Shown: positions 17,624 through 27,918, numbered from the stretch's first letter. The stretch: DNA of 64,000 bases from Pelagibacterales bacterium SAG-MED48 (GCA_014653375.1 JACWEP010000001.1:41354-105353), one strand, 5' to 3'. The notes: generated by a model not told the origin, from the letters alone. Program-made: numbers and translations.

Positions 17624-18328
17624 TTATTTCTTCTCTTCAGAAGGTTTTTTATCATCACCCTCTTTCTTATCACCTTCAGCAGCTGTTTTGTCTCCATCTG
17701 TGGCAGCGGCCTCAGTTCCTGCTTCACCTTCTGCTGCTTCTGCTTCGGCTGGTTTCTCAGGTTCCTTCATAACTGTTGGTGCAGCAAGTGTTGCTATAAC
17801 AAAATCTCTTCCTCTAATTGTTGGGGTAACATCTGTCTCTAAATTAATAGACGATATTTTAAAACTTTCACCTATTTCAACTCCATCAAGATCAATTACG
17901 AGACTTTCTGGAATTTTTTCACTTGGACATCTTAATTCTACTTGTCTTCTAACGATGTTAAGAACACCACCTCTTTTTAAACCTGGTGACTTTTCATGAT
18001 TAATGAATTGTACAGGTACTTCTATTCTTAATTTTACACCAGGAATAACTCTTAAAAAGTCAACATGAATTGGATCATCAGTAATAACATGATATTTAAT
18101 TTCTCTTGGAAGAACATTTTGAGGTTTTCCATCAACATTAAGTGTTACTATATTTGATAAAAAATTTTCTTTCTCAATTAAAGCTTTTAATATCTTTTTT
18201 GAAATTGAAACTTTTTCATTTTGAGCCTCACCACCATATATTATAGCTGGAACATTCCCATTATTTCTAAGAACACTCAAATCACCCTTAGTTTTTGTGT
18301 CTCTTATGTTTGCGTCTAATAAATTCAT
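17624..18328 (-). CDS. rplY: 50S ribosomal protein L25/Ctc with long acidic tail
   Basis: Binds 5S rRNA in the large subunit. At 234 residues it is the long CTC form: an L25 domain (about residues 1-95, with GNVPAIIYGG and IKYHVITDDPIHVDFLRV) and a TL5-like beta domain (to about 190). The last about 40 residues are almost entirely Ala, Glu, Gly, Lys and Asp and use more G and C than neighbouring genes. It follows prs by 45 bases. Confidence 0.93.
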   Translation of the reverse strand: MNLLDANIRDTKTKGDLSVLRNNGNVPAIIYGGEAQNEKVSISKKILKALIEKENFLSNIVTLNVDGKPQNVLPREIKYHVITDDPIHVDFLRVIPGVKLRIEVPVQFINHEKSPGLKRGGVLNIVRRQVELRCPSEKIPESLVIDLDGVEIGESFKISSINLETDVTPTIRGRDFVIATLAAPTVMKEPEKPAEAEAAEGEAGTEAAATDGDKTAAEGDKKEGDDKKPSEEKK

Positions 18329-18373
18329 AAAATCATGGGTTTTTAGCCCAAGTTCTTTAATAACTCAAGGTAA

Positions 18374-19306
18374 TTATTTAAATAAATCTGAAACAGATGT
18401 TGAGTTAGATATTCTTTTGATTGCTTCTCCCATTAAGGCTGAAATAGGCAGAACCTCAATGTTTTTAACACCTTTAATTTTATTATTATTGTCTATTGTA
18501 TCTGTAATAACCAGATTTTTAATTACAGAATCTTTAATCTTTTTAACAGCCTCACCACTTAATACCCCATGAGTAATATATACATAAACCTCTTTTGCAC
18601 CTCTTACTTTAAGAGCTTTAGCGGCATTAACAATTGTTCCACCAGAGTCAATGATGTCATCAACAATTATACAAGTTTTACCTGTAACATCACCAATTAC
18701 ATTCATAACTTGTGATTGGCCAGGTTTTGGTCTTCTTTTGTCAACAATAGCAAGTCCAACATTTAAAAGTTTACCTAATGCTCTAGCTCTTTCGGTACCA
18801 CCAACATCGGGCGCAACACAAATAATATTTTTACTTTTTATCTTTTTTTTTATGTGTCTTGCAAAAATAGGAGTTGCAAACAAGTTATCAACTGGAATAT
18901 CAAAAAAACCTTGAATTTGACCTGCATGTAAATCTACAGTTACAACTCTATCTGCACCAGCTTTAGTAATAAGGTTTGAAACAAGCTTAGCAGAGATTGA
19001 AGTTCTTGGGACAACTTTTCTATCCTGTCTAGCGTATCCAAAGTAAGGAATAACTGCGGTAATATTTTTTGCAGAAGATCTTTTTAGCGCATCTATACAA
19101 AGCAAAAGTTCCATTAAATTATCGTTGGCAGGTGATGAAACTGATTGAATGATAAAAATACTATTTCCTCTTATATTTTCATTTATCTCAACATAAATTT
19201 CACCATCAGAAAAATTTTTAATACTAGAGTTTACCAATTTAGATTTTAAATACTTTGCAATATTTTTACTAAGAGGTTTGTTGCTGTTTCCGGATAATAA
19301 TTTCAT
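18374..19306 (-). CDS. prs: Ribose-phosphate pyrophosphokinase
   Basis: Makes PRPP from ribose 5-phosphate and ATP for nucleotide, histidine and tryptophan synthesis. The 310-residue protein has [16 protein letters not shown], the ATP-binding [30 protein letters not shown], and the PRPP-binding loop [13 protein letters not shown]. The order prs-rplY-pth-ychF on one strand suggests a shared transcript. It starts 8 bases after pgeF ends. Confidence 0.97.
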   Translation of the reverse strand: MKLLSGNSNKPLSKNIAKYLKSKLVNSSIKNFSDGEIYVEINENIRGNSIFIIQSVSSPANDNLMELLLCIDALKRSSAKNITAVIPYFGYARQDRKVVPRTSISAKLVSNLITKAGADRVVTVDLHAGQIQGFFDIPVDNLFATPIFARHIKKKIKSKNIICVAPDVGGTERARALGKLLNVGLAIVDKRRPKPGQSQVMNVIGDVTGKTCIIVDDIIDSGGTIVNAAKALKVRGAKEVYVYITHGVLSGEAVKKIKDSVIKNLVITDTIDNNNKIKGVKNIEVLPISALMGEAIKRISNSTSVSDLFK

Positions 19307-19314
19307 TAAAAAAC

Positions 19315-20073
19315 CTAATTAAGCATAATTATTGAAATATTTCTACCATAATCATTATGTTTAAGCTTTAAAGCTCTTCTTGCACTAAAAAATTTATGTT
19401 TGATGTCAAAAGTATCAATTTTCAAAACATCTATATGTTTAATACCATTTTTTTTAAGAGATGTATAAATATAACTGGTTAAATCAAAGTATAATTTTTT
19501 TTTATTAATTTTAAAAAACATTAAATTGTTTTTATTTTTTTTAATAAATTTTTTTTTGAAATCTTCTTTAACTTCATAATTTTTTTGAGAAATTGAAGGA
19601 CCTATTGCAGCAGTTATATCACTTAATTCACACCCTTTTTTTATCATAAATTTAATTACATTATTTACAATGTCTTTATAGGCACCTTTCCATCCAGCAT
19701 GAATAGCGGCTATTATTTTTTTTTTATCATCATAAATTAATATTGGGGAGCAATCAGCTGTCAACACAGCAATAGGCAAATATTTTTGATTGGTTATTAT
19801 TGCATCAGCTTTAGGTTTTTTTTTATTTTTATATTTTTCATCAATATAAATAAATTTATTGCTATGGATTTGATGAAGTAAAAAAATATTTTTTGCTTTA
19901 CTGCTAATTTTTTTTCTAACTATATGTAAATTTTTTTTGACATTTGATGTATTATCCTTTGAACCAGGTCCACAGTTTAAACTTTTATAAATGTTTTTTG
20001 ATTTTCCACCAACACTGTTAAAAAAACCATGTTTTAAATTTTTTATCTTTAATAGTTTTTTTGACTCAATCAA
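19315..20073 (-). CDS. pgeF: Laccase-domain protein (PgeF/YfiH family)
   Basis: A 252-residue member of the YfiH/YlmD family. Characterised relatives correct peptidoglycan precursors or cleave purine nucleosides. The metal-binding set is visible: [19 protein letters not shown] and [12 protein letters not shown], plus Cys in the last third. Many Lys-rich inserts reflect base composition. It overlaps the upstream methyltransferase by 8 bases. Family is certain, substrate is not. Confidence 0.88.
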   Translation of the reverse strand: MIESKKLLKIKNLKHGFFNSVGGKSKNIYKSLNCGPGSKDNTSNVKKNLHIVRKKISSKAKNIFLLHQIHSNKFIYIDEKYKNKKKPKADAIITNQKYLPIAVLTADCSPILIYDDKKKIIAAIHAGWKGAYKDIVNNVIKFMIKKGCELSDITAAIGPSISQKNYEVKEDFKKKFIKKNKNNLMFFKINKKKLYFDLTSYIYTSLKKNGIKHIDVLKIDTFDIKHKFFSARRALKLKHNDYGRNISIIMLN

Positions 20074-21121
20074 CCTGGAAGCCTGTATTAAATTTATTTT
20101 TTGTTTTTTTTATCAGCATTACCTTAAATAATTCACCCATTTGTTTTTCATCAATTAGACGTCTTATTCTATAGAACAAATCTGTTTTTTTTGAAAATGG
20201 TATATTTTCACTTACCATCTCTGCTCTTTGAAGTATTCCCATACTTGTTAGGAATTTTTTTTGATTACTAACAATTGAATTTAGATCACTAAATTGTTCA
20301 ATAAATTTGTTAAATAAATTAAAGTTAATATTATAAGTTATATCTGAATCTCCAATATCCTCTAAAACATTGGAATATTTATGATTGTTTATAGCTTGGA
20401 GGGTTTCATGCATTTTAGAATTCAAATATCCATAATCAATTATTAATATTCCACCATCATTTGTTTTTACTATGTTGCAAATATTTTTTAAGTATTCAAA
20501 AGCATCTGGTGAATACTCAATGATATTTTGATTTTTTGAAATTTCAAAATTAAGTTGTTGTTCAATCTTTTTAATATCTATTAATTGTTCTTTAAATTCA
20601 GCCTTATTTTCTTCCTTTAAATCTACAAATCGCTCAATCCAATTCTCTTTTTTTTTAAAAAATTGTTTAATTGGTAAAGCATCAAAAAACTCATTAGCTA
20701 AAAAAATTGTTGGATGTGAATTGACTGGTTTAATATCTTTGATCCAGCTTATTTTTTCTAATTTTAAATTCTCCTTTTGATTGTTTATTAAAAAATCACT
20801 TTTTTCATGTATTAAAAAGCTAGAGCTATTAAAACATTCGGGAAAATTTTTGAGTGTAGCCCATATAACCTTCATCATTTCACCATTTCCAGCACCCAAC
20901 TCAAGCAAATTAAATTTTTTAGGTGAACCAATACTTTTCCAAAAAGTTACTACCCAAATAGCAATTATTTCTGAAAAAAGTCTTGTAATATTTGGGGCAG
21001 TAATAAAATCCCCATCTTTACCAAAAGGATTTTTTTTCATGTAATAACCCGAGTCTTTATCGTAAAGAGCAAATTCTATAAATTTATCTAAAGGTAAACT
21101 AGTAGGTCTGTTTATTTTCAT
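20066..21121 (-). CDS. MidA/NDUFAF7-family SAM-dependent methyltransferase
   Basis: A 351-residue class I methyltransferase of the DUF185 family. The opening YDKDSGYYMKKNPFGKDGDFITAP is diagnostic. The SAM-binding segment LLELGAGNGEMMK and FLANEFFDALPIKQF follow. The mitochondrial homologue methylates an arginine of a complex I subunit; the bacterial target is unproven. It overlaps lgt by 23 bases and pgeF by 8. The lgt-methyltransferase-pgeF order is widespread in alphaproteobacteria. Confidence 0.88.
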   Translation of the reverse strand: MKINRPTSLPLDKFIEFALYDKDSGYYMKKNPFGKDGDFITAPNITRLFSEIIAIWVVTFWKSIGSPKKFNLLELGAGNGEMMKVIWATLKNFPECFNSSSFLIHEKSDFLINNQKENLKLEKISWIKDIKPVNSHPTIFLANEFFDALPIKQFFKKKENWIERFVDLKEENKAEFKEQLIDIKKIEQQLNFEISKNQNIIEYSPDAFEYLKNICNIVKTNDGGILIIDYGYLNSKMHETLQAINNHKYSNVLEDIGDSDITYNINFNLFNKFIEQFSDLNSIVSNQKKFLTSMGILQRAEMVSENIPFSKKTDLFYRIRRLIDEKQMGELFKVMLIKKTKNKFNTGFQVD

Positions 21122-21881
21122 TTTTAAGATAAAATAAAATTATTCCAATCACAAAGAATATTAAGCTAATAATTTGTCCCATTGATAGTTCAAAAATTAA
21201 GTAACCTAGTTGTTCATCAGGCACTCTAACAAATTCAATAAAGAATCTAAATAGAGAATAAAAGATTAAAAATAACCCTGAAATCAAACCAGGTTTTTTT
21301 AGATAATCTTTATTTTTAAAGTACATTAATATTATGAATAATATAACACCCTCTAAAATTGCCTCATATAGTTGCGAAGGATGTCTTGATAAGTTATCAA
21401 CCTGGATAAATGTTACAGCCCAAGGGATATCTGTAGGTGTTCCATAAAGTTCTGAGTTTATAAAATTTGCCAATCTTCCAAAAAAAATTCCAATCGGAGC
21501 CACCAATGAAACTAAGTCCATATATAAAAAAGAATCTTGATTATTTCTTTTTGAAAATAGAATGGTAGCAACAATTATACCTATCAAGCCTCCATGAAAA
21601 GACATGCCACCTTCCCAAACTTTAAAAATATCAAAAAGATTATTTATATAATAATTAAAATTATAAAAAATTATATATCCCAGTCTACCACCTATAATTA
21701 TTCCAATCACTAGGTAGGTTACATAATCGTCAAATTTTTCATTTATATCAGATTTTTGAATGAGTACTTTCTTACACAATAACCAACCAATAATAATTCC
21801 TGCAATGTATGCTAAAGAATACCACCTAATTTCAAATGATATAATTTGAAAAGCAACTGGGTCAAAATTATTGATGAACAT
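21099..21881 (-). CDS. lgt: Prolipoprotein diacylglyceryl transferase
   Basis: Attaches diacylglycerol to the lipobox cysteine of prolipoproteins in the inner membrane. In 260 residues there are about seven hydrophobic helices and the family signature GRLANFINSELYGTPTD, with the HGGLIG segment containing the essential His. The start is 32 bases from the divergent ubiK-like gene. Confidence 0.95.
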   Translation of the reverse strand: MFINNFDPVAFQIISFEIRWYSLAYIAGIIIGWLLCKKVLIQKSDINEKFDDYVTYLVIGIIIGGRLGYIIFYNFNYYINNLFDIFKVWEGGMSFHGGLIGIIVATILFSKRNNQDSFLYMDLVSLVAPIGIFFGRLANFINSELYGTPTDIPWAVTFIQVDNLSRHPSQLYEAILEGVILFIILMYFKNKDYLKKPGLISGLFLIFYSLFRFFIEFVRVPDEQLGYLIFELSMGQIISLIFFVIGIILFYLKNENKQTY

Positions 21882-21913
21882 TTTAAATAATACTTATAAG
21901 GTATATATTATAT

Positions 21914-22165
21914 ATGAAAAACTCTAAATTTATAATTGATAAACTCGGTAAGCTTTTTGAGCAAGGTATTATTTCCTCAAAAGATCTTAGTTCAGAGCTT
22001 TTTAATATTTTAAAATCAAAAAGAGATGAAATTGTTTTTAAGATGAAACTTACAAGTAAAGATGAATTTGATGTTCTATCTAAAAGAGTTGAAAATTTAG
22101 AGAATAAAATAAAAAAATTAGAAATTAAGAAAAGAAAAAATACTAAACAGGCAAAAAGATCTTAA
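21914..22165 (+). CDS. ubiK: UbiK/BMFP-family accessory protein
   Basis: An 83-residue protein of the BMFP/YqiC family, trimeric coiled-coil proteins that in enterobacteria assist aerobic ubiquinone synthesis. The amphipathic N-terminal half (LGKLFEQGIISSKDLSSEL) leads to a C-terminal heptad coil (DEFDVLSKRVENLENKIKKLE) and a basic end. It overlaps the convergent histidine-kinase gene by 23 bases. Function is taken from the family. Confidence 0.75.
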   Translation: MKNSKFIIDKLGKLFEQGIISSKDLSSELFNILKSKRDEIVFKMKLTSKDEFDVLSKRVENLENKIKKLEIKKRKNTKQAKRS

Positions 22166-23459
22166 CACGTAGCCCATTCATTTTAGACTTTTCAAGCATT
22201 ATATTACCTCCATGTGATCTCACAATATCTGAGGCAATAGATAGACCGAGACCCACACTTGATTTAGAGTCCGCTCGTCCTTTATCTATCTTATAGAAGG
22301 GCTTAAATACATTTTCATATTCTTTACTTGGTATACCTGGGCCATCATCGTCAATTATAATAAATAAATTTGTATTTTTTTTATTGAGTTTAATCTCAAC
22401 TTTATTTGCATATTTTAATGCATTATCAATTATATTATTTAGACATCGATTAATTAAGTTTTTTCTACCACTATAATAAACTCTTGGTACCAGATCTTGT
22501 AAGATATTATTGTTCGCATATTTATTGATAACATCTTCTATTAATTGAGATAAATTAAATGCCTCATCTTTTTCCATGTATGATGAGCTGGTAAATTGGA
22601 GATATTCATTAAGCATTTTTTCCATTTCATTAATATCTTCAGTTAATTTTTTAGCTAAATCTTTATCTTTAATAAAAGCAATTTGTAACTTCATTCTAGT
22701 TAATGGTGTTCTCAAATCATGACTGATACCTGATAACATTTCTGTTCTTTGATTAAGATGCCTAAGAATTCTTTTTCTCATTTTATCAAATTCATGTCCT
22801 GCCTGCCTAATCTCTAAAGCGCCAGATGGTTTGAATTCTTCAATTATTTCTCCTTTACCGAATCTTTCAGCAGCACGTGCAAGGTTAGTGATAGGCCTAG
22901 TTTGGTTTTTTAGAAATATTAATGAGATAATCACCATTATAATTGCTGGAACAGTGATCCATAATGCAAATAACCTAGCTGATGAACTAGTAACTCGATC
23001 TTTAGATACTAGAAATTTAAAATAACCCTCACCATATTTTATTCTTAAATCAATTAACTCTTTATAGCTTATCGTATCAAACCAGTATTCTCCAGGATTA
23101 AATTTTGATTTTAATTCTCGTCTGAGAGTTCTATCAATGGGGCTAAACCACCTCTCATTATATTGGGTATCAAATTTATTATTACTAAATTCTATATTTA
23201 AATCTAAAAATAAAGAGAATAGATTTTTTAACTCACCTCTATCGATTTTTTCATTATCATAAACTTCAACAAATGTACTAATTTCATTAATTAATGCCCT
23301 GGTCATTCCTTTGTTAGTTTTGATCCAAAGACTATCAAAAAAAACAACAGTTATAATTAATTGGAGAACCAGGATAGGAGCAGCTACAATTAAAAGAGCT
23401 CTATAAAATAATCTTTTAGGTAATATTTTTTTAAAAAAATTACTCAATCCAGAGAACAT
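22143..23459 (-). CDS. EnvZ-like sensor histidine kinase
   Basis: Membrane histidine kinase. I choose the ATG at 23459 (MFSGLSNFFKKILPKRLFYRALLI), which overlaps the regulator by 20 bases; a start at 23513 would overlap it by 74. It has a first helix (about 20-42), a periplasmic domain of about 120 residues, a second helix ending in KNQTRPI, a HAMP domain, the H-box GISHDLRTPLTRMK, N-box NIIDNALKYA, and the G-boxes DDGPGIP and GLGLSIA. It should phosphorylate the adjacent OmpR-like regulator. The stimulus is unknown. Confidence 0.93.
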   Translation of the reverse strand: MFSGLSNFFKKILPKRLFYRALLIVAAPILVLQLIITVVFFDSLWIKTNKGMTRALINEISTFVEVYDNEKIDRGELKNLFSLFLDLNIEFSNNKFDTQYNERWFSPIDRTLRRELKSKFNPGEYWFDTISYKELIDLRIKYGEGYFKFLVSKDRVTSSSARLFALWITVPAIIMVIISLIFLKNQTRPITNLARAAERFGKGEIIEEFKPSGALEIRQAGHEFDKMRKRILRHLNQRTEMLSGISHDLRTPLTRMKLQIAFIKDKDLAKKLTEDINEMEKMLNEYLQFTSSSYMEKDEAFNLSQLIEDVINKYANNNILQDLVPRVYYSGRKNLINRCLNNIIDNALKYANKVEIKLNKKNTNLFIIIDDDGPGIPSKEYENVFKPFYKIDKGRADSKSSVGLGLSIASDIVRSHGGNIMLEKSKMNGLRVKIFLPV

Positions 23460-24117
23460 ATCCTGCACCTCTAATTGTTTGTAAAAATTTTGGATTTTTA
23501 GGGTCAATTTCAATTTTTTTTCTTAATCGTGTTATAATTACATCAATAGATCTTTCTTTATTCAGGTCTATTAATTGACCAATATCTTCTCTTGAAAAAG
23601 TTTTACCAGGGTTATTAATCATTTTTTCTAAAATTATTTTTTCTGTATTATTTATTTTAAATTCTTTTTCATTTTTTATTATCAAAAGTTTATTTAAGTC
23701 AATTTTGACATTTGCAAACTCTATAATTCTAACCTGTTCAGTTTTAATAGTTTTATTCAAAATATTTTTAATTCTTAAAATCAACTCTTTAGGTTCGAAT
23801 GGTTTAGGCAAATAATCATCTGCTCCAGTTTCTAGACCCTCAACTCTTTCACTTGCTTCACCTTTGGCAGTTAAAAGAATAATTGGCGTATCTAATTTTT
23901 TTTTATGATCTTTAATAAACTCTAAGCCACTTTTTCCTGGCATCATGATATCTAAAATTATTAAATCAAATTTTATAATTTTAATTTTTTCTGATGCGTT
24001 TTCTGCATTATCTGCTGTTGTTACTAAAAAATTATTTTCATTTAGATATTTTTTAACTAAAGATCTTATACCATCGTCATCATCTACAACTAGAATATGC
24101 GCAATAAATTTATCCAT
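23440..24117 (-). CDS. OmpR-family response regulator
   Basis: A 225-residue receiver plus winged-helix DNA-binding protein. The acidic pocket DDDDGIRS is near the N terminus, the phosphorylated Asp lies in LDIMMPGKSG, and the conserved Lys in GADDYLPKPF. The C-terminal half (KTFSREDIGQLI, then RSIDVIITRLRKKIE) is a typical OmpR DNA-binding domain. Overlaps with marR (8 bases) and the kinase (20 bases) indicate one operon. The MarR-OmpR pair beside ilvE recalls the PetP/PetR arrangement described in Rhodobacter. Confidence 0.95.
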   Translation of the reverse strand: MDKFIAHILVVDDDDGIRSLVKKYLNENNFLVTTADNAENASEKIKIIKFDLIILDIMMPGKSGLEFIKDHKKKLDTPIILLTAKGEASERVEGLETGADDYLPKPFEPKELILRIKNILNKTIKTEQVRIIEFANVKIDLNKLLIIKNEKEFKINNTEKIILEKMINNPGKTFSREDIGQLIDLNKERSIDVIITRLRKKIEIDPKNPKFLQTIRGAGYVLWIE

Positions 24118-24547
24118 TTATAATTTTACTTAACACATTATCAAAATTAATTACTTCTTCTGAACTTGAGTTAAGTAATGCACCATAAACTCTTTTCTTT
24201 TGAAGTTCGAAAATTTCGTTAAAAATCTTTTTGCCTTTATCATTTAAAAAAACATGCTTAATTCTTGTATCTTGATCATCTTTTTTAAAAGTTACAATTT
24301 CTAATTTAATTAAATCTTTAAGTACTCTATTTAAGCTTTGTTTGGTCACCTTTAGTCGCTTTAAAAGTTCTGAAATTGAAATACCTTCATACATCGATAG
24401 TAAGTGAATAACTTTATGGTGAGCCAAACCAATAGAATACTTATTTAATACGTTTTTTGAGTCTGAAAAAGTTTCTCTATAACTGATAAATAATTTTTCA
24501 ATCAAACTTTTTAATTGCTCATCTTTTAAATATAAAAGTTCTTTCAT
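24110..24547 (-). CDS. MarR-family transcriptional regulator
   Basis: A 145-residue winged-helix protein with the MarR order of helices: IGLAHHKVIHLLSMYEGISISEL, then recognition helix VTKQSLNRVLKDLI and wing with DQDTRIKHVFLNDKGKK. It is first in the MarR-OmpR-EnvZ operon and divergent from ilvE. The 70-base spacer holds a perfect 24-bp palindrome that could be its operator. No ligand can be named. Confidence 0.9.
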   Translation of the reverse strand: MKELLYLKDEQLKSLIEKLFISYRETFSDSKNVLNKYSIGLAHHKVIHLLSMYEGISISELLKRLKVTKQSLNRVLKDLIKLEIVTFKKDDQDTRIKHVFLNDKGKKIFNEIFELQKKRVYGALLNSSSEEVINFDNVLSKIING

Positions 24548-24562
24548 TTTAGGTAAGTTATA

Positions 24563-24591
24563 TTGACATATTAAAGATACAAAGATATTTT
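24563..24591 (+). promoter_or_regulatory. Possible ilvE promoter
   Basis: TTGACA at 24563-24568, a 17-base spacer, and TATTTT at 24586-24591. The predicted start would be near 24598, about 20 bases before the ilvE ATG. Its -10 falls inside the palindrome at 24587-24610. Confidence 0.45.
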
Positions 24592-24610
24592 TTAATTATA
24601 ATTAAAAAAT
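24587..24610. promoter_or_regulatory. Perfect 24-bp palindrome between marR and ilvE, possible operator
   Basis: The arms are A-T6-AATTA and its exact complement, so all 24 bases are self-complementary. After one mismatched base pair the symmetry resumes for two further pairs on each side. It overlaps the predicted ilvE -10 and ends 7 bases before the ilvE ATG. MarR proteins bind such inverted repeats, but an all-A+T hairpin in the ilvE leader is an alternative. Confidence 0.45.
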
Positions 24611-24617
24611 TTCATAC

Positions 24618-25499
24618 ATGACACCTTACGATAAAAGATTAGGAAAAATTTGGTATAATAGTGAACTAGTTGACTGGGCTGATGCCAATATACATATTTT
24701 AAATCATGGACTTCATTATGCTAGCTGTGTTTTTGAGGGTGAACGAGTTTATGATGGTTCTATATTTAAATTAGAAGAACATACATCTAGACTTTTTTAT
24801 TCTGCTGAAAGAATGGGAATGACAATTCCTTATACTGAACAAGAAATAAATGATGCATCTAATAAAATTATTTCAGTACAAAAAGTAAATAATGGGTACG
24901 TAAGACCTACTATTTGGAGAGGTAGTGAAATGATGGCAATTTCTGCACAACAAACAAAAATTCATGTAGCTATAGCAACTTGGGAATGGGGTTCATATTT
25001 TGATCCAAAACTTAAAGTAGAAGGAATAAAATTAAATATCTCTAATTGGCGAAGGCCAGCACCCAATACTATTCCTTGGGACACAAAAGCTTCGGGCCTT
25101 TATATGATTTGTACACTATCAAAGCATGAAGCAGAGAAACAAGGGTATACAGATTCTTTAATGTTAGATCATGAAGGAAATATAGCTGAAGCAACAGGTG
25201 CTAATATTTTTTTTAAAGATAAAAATGGAGAAATACATACACCAATCCCGGATTCTTTTTTAGATGGAATAACTAGAAGAACAGTAATTGAAATTGCAAA
25301 ATCTAAAAATATAAAAATTAATGAAAGAAAAATTAGTCCATCAGAACTCCCTAATTTTGTAGGATGTTTTTTAACTGGAACAGCAGCTGAAGTAACTCCA
25401 GTATCATGTATTGCTGAAAATAAATTTAAGGTTTGTGAAACTATAATTGATTTAAATGAAAGCTATCAAACTTTAGTAAGAAAGAAAAAAGCAGCTTAA
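24618..25499 (+). CDS. ilvE: Branched-chain amino acid aminotransferase
   Basis: A PLP-dependent class IV aminotransferase making Val, Leu and Ile from their keto acids. The 293 residues show HGLHYASCVFEGERVYDG, the PLP-lysine segment WDTKASGLYMICTLSK, EATGANIFF, and the C-terminal GTAAEVTPV. It lies divergent from the marR operon. Its stop is interlocked with the pgsA stop in TTAA at 25496-25499. D-amino acid or 4-amino-4-deoxychorismate activity is less likely given these motifs. Confidence 0.93.
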   Translation: MTPYDKRLGKIWYNSELVDWADANIHILNHGLHYASCVFEGERVYDGSIFKLEEHTSRLFYSAERMGMTIPYTEQEINDASNKIISVQKVNNGYVRPTIWRGSEMMAISAQQTKIHVAIATWEWGSYFDPKLKVEGIKLNISNWRRPAPNTIPWDTKASGLYMICTLSKHEAEKQGYTDSLMLDHEGNIAEATGANIFFKDKNGEIHTPIPDSFLDGITRRTVIEIAKSKNIKINERKISPSELPNFVGCFLTGTAAEVTPVSCIAENKFKVCETIIDLNESYQTLVRKKKAA

Positions 25500-26080
25500 T
25501 CTTTATTGTCTTCAGCCATAGCGTGATCAATCCCTTTACGCATATAATCGTAACCTGTAAAAAGAGTTAAAAATGCAGAAAGCCATAATAAAATAATTCC
25601 AATTGTTTGAGCATTATAGTCTTGGAAATTTATTATTTTATTACCTGTATCTCCAGATAACAACAGAGCAATAGAGGTCATTTGTAAAACTGTTTTTAAC
25701 TTGGCAAGATTTGATACTGGAAGTTTTATTTGACCTTTAGCTAAAAATTCTCTTAAGCCTGAGATTAAAATTTCACGTGTAAGAATAATAATTGCAGCAA
25801 TAACTTCGTAGTGTCTTATTGTTCCATCCATTACTAATAGTATTAGTGCAGTTGCAACTATGATTTTATCGGCAATTGGATCTAAAAGCTCTCCTAATTT
25901 AGACTCTTCCCCAAGCATTCTAGCTAACATTCCATCTAAAAAGTCAGTGAAAGATGCTACAATAAATAAAATTAATGCAGTTAAATCTCCATAAAACCCA
26001 GGAAGATAAAAAGCTAAAACGAAGAAGGGGACAATGATTATTCGCCCAATTGTTAATATATTTGGAATTTTTCTAAGCAT
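25496..26080 (-). CDS. pgsA: CDP-diacylglycerol-glycerol-3-phosphate 3-phosphatidyltransferase
   Basis: Commits CDP-diacylglycerol to phosphatidylglycerol synthesis. The 194-residue membrane protein has the CDP-alcohol transferase motif D-G-x2-A-R-x8-G-x3-D-x3-D in DFLDGMLARMLGEESKLGEL and the following DPIADK, plus several hydrophobic helices. It starts 2 bases after uvrC, a uvrC-pgsA pairing known from many proteobacteria. Confidence 0.95.
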   Translation of the reverse strand: MLRKIPNILTIGRIIIVPFFVLAFYLPGFYGDLTALILFIVASFTDFLDGMLARMLGEESKLGELLDPIADKIIVATALILLVMDGTIRHYEVIAAIIILTREILISGLREFLAKGQIKLPVSNLAKLKTVLQMTSIALLLSGDTGNKIINFQDYNAQTIGIILLWLSAFLTLFTGYDYMRKGIDHAMAEDNKD

Positions 26081-26082
26081 AA

Positions 26083-27918
26083 TTATTCGTGAAAAAAGTT
26101 ATATATTTTTTTTGCAACTTTTTCCTCAACACCTTCTACAGATTTTATTTCATCAAAACTAGCAGACTCAACAGATCTTGCAGAACCAAAATGGTTCAAT
26201 AAAGCCCTTTTTCTAATAGCACCTATACCATCGATCTGATCCAATAGTGATTTTGACAATCCTTTAGCTCTTTTGGCTCTATGAGAGGTAATCGCAAATC
26301 TATGTGCCTCATCTCTAAGTCTTTGCATAAAGAATAAAGTTGGATCATTTTTCTCAAATTTATAACTTTTACCATTATAGAAAAAGGTTTCATCTCCACT
26401 ATTTCGCATTTTACCTTTTGCAATAGCAATCATTGGAAGATCATATAGCCCAAGCTCATCAAGCACTTCTTTTGCTGAAGAATATTGACCTTTACCACCA
26501 TCAATTAGTACTAAATCAGGTAATGTTAAATAATTACCTTTCTCAAGAATCGCTCTTTTAAATCTTCTAGATAACACTTCTTTAAGCATAGCAAAGTCAT
26601 CTTGCTCAGCTCCTTTTGTTTTAATATCAAATTTTCGATATCTCTTTTTAACAAACCCCTCATTACCAAAAGTAACCATAGCACCAACACTGTTTGTTCC
26701 TGAAATATGACTATTGTCATAAACCTCTACTAAATTAATTGTACTTTTTAGATTGAATTTATTAGCAACACCCTCAAATAAATTTTTGTTATTATTTGTT
26801 TCGTAAAGCTTTCTATTTAAAGATTCTTTTGCATTTTTTTCAGCCATTGCCACTACTTTTGCTTTAGTCCCTTTTTTTGCAGTATTGATTGAAATAGTAT
26901 TTCCTTCTTTTTTACTTAAAGTTTCTTCAATTAGTTTTTTATCTTTGATATCACTATTGATAATAACTAATTTGGGTACAGTTTTATTTTCATAAAATTG
27001 CATTAAAAAAGAAGACATTATTTCTGAAACATCTTGATCGGGATCATGTTTTGGAAAGTAAGCTTGATTACCCCAATTTTGTTTTGATCTATAAAAAAAT
27101 ACTTGAATACAAGCTTTACCAGATTCTTTATACCCAGCAATTACATCAGCATCAACTAGGTTAGCCTCATTAATTCTCTGAGAAGATTGAATAATATTTA
27201 AAGACTTTATTCTATCTCTAAAAATTGAAGCCCTTTCGAAATCTAGTTGATCGCTTGCTGTCTCCATTTCTTTAGATAAATTTTTTTGAATATCTCTAGA
27301 TTTACCAGATACAAATTGAATTGCTTGATCAACAGAACTTTTATAATCATCTTTATTTATGTAACCGACACAAGGGCCTGAACATCTTTTTATTTGATAA
27401 AGTATACAAGGTCTTTTTCTATTTTTAAAAGTCCCATCATCACAAACTCTTAATTGAAATATTTTTTGAAGCATTTTAATAGTCCAATTAGCAGTACCTG
27501 CAGATGCGAATGGACCAAAATAAAAACCTTCTTTTTCTTTTTTACCTCGGTGCTTCATTACTCTAGGCCATTGTTCTTTTCGTCCAATAAATATAAATGG
27601 AAAAGATTTGTCATCTTTAAGTAAAATATTAAATTTTGGCTTATGTTTTTTGATTAAATTAGCCTCCAAAAGTAAGGCTTCACTCTCATTTGCAGTAGTT
27701 GTGATCTCTAACTTAAAGGTTTGAGATAACATTCTTTCTGTACGAATAATGTGGTTTTTTTCAGCTACATAGCTTTTTAATCTATTGGGTAGGTTTTTAG
27801 CTTTTCCAACATAAAGAATATCATCTTTATGATTAAGCATTCTATAAACACCAGGACTTTTAGGAATTAGTGGAAGTTCTTTTTTTATTACTTCTTTTCC
27901 AAGTTCAGAGCTTTTCAT
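26083..27918 (-). CDS. uvrC: UvrABC excinuclease subunit C
   Basis: Makes the two incisions flanking a DNA lesion. From the ATG at 27918 ([15 protein letters not shown]) it has 611 residues; an upstream ATG at 27957 would overlap folB by 53 bases. The GIY-YIG nuclease is at the N terminus ([22 protein letters not shown]), a UVR motif at about residues 205-240 ([13 protein letters not shown]), the RNase H-like endonuclease after [18 protein letters not shown], and tandem helix-hairpin-helix motifs at the end ([13 protein letters not shown]). Confidence 0.95.
   Translation of the reverse strand: MKSSELGKEVIKKELPLIPKSPGVYRMLNHKDDILYVGKAKNLPNRLKSYVAEKNHIIRTERMLSQTFKLEITTTANESEALLLEANLIKKHKPKFNILLKDDKSFPFIFIGRKEQWPRVMKHRGKKEKEGFYFGPFASAGTANWTIKMLQKIFQLRVCDDGTFKNRKRPCILYQIKRCSGPCVGYINKDDYKSSVDQAIQFVSGKSRDIQKNLSKEMETASDQLDFERASIFRDRIKSLNIIQSSQRINEANLVDADVIAGYKESGKACIQVFFYRSKQNWGNQAYFPKHDPDQDVSEIMSSFLMQFYENKTVPKLVIINSDIKDKKLIEETLSKKEGNTISINTAKKGTKAKVVAMAEKNAKESLNRKLYETNNNKNLFEGVANKFNLKSTINLVEVYDNSHISGTNSVGAMVTFGNEGFVKKRYRKFDIKTKGAEQDDFAMLKEVLSRRFKRAILEKGNYLTLPDLVLIDGGKGQYSSAKEVLDELGLYDLPMIAIAKGKMRNSGDETFFYNGKSYKFEKNDPTLFFMQRLRDEAHRFAITSHRAKRAKGLSKSLLDQIDGIGAIRKRALLNHFGSARSVESASFDEIKSVEGVEEKVAKKIYNFFHE

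Noticed and set aside
17688..17999. Plus-strand frame rich in Ser, Ala and Val opposite rplY
   Set aside because: Its composition is the mirror of the Ala/Glu-rich L25 tail; no start signal or family match.
18330..18373. Short GGG/CCC hairpin between prs and rplY
   Set aside because: Only three G-C pairs and no T-run; too weak to call a terminator or leader element.
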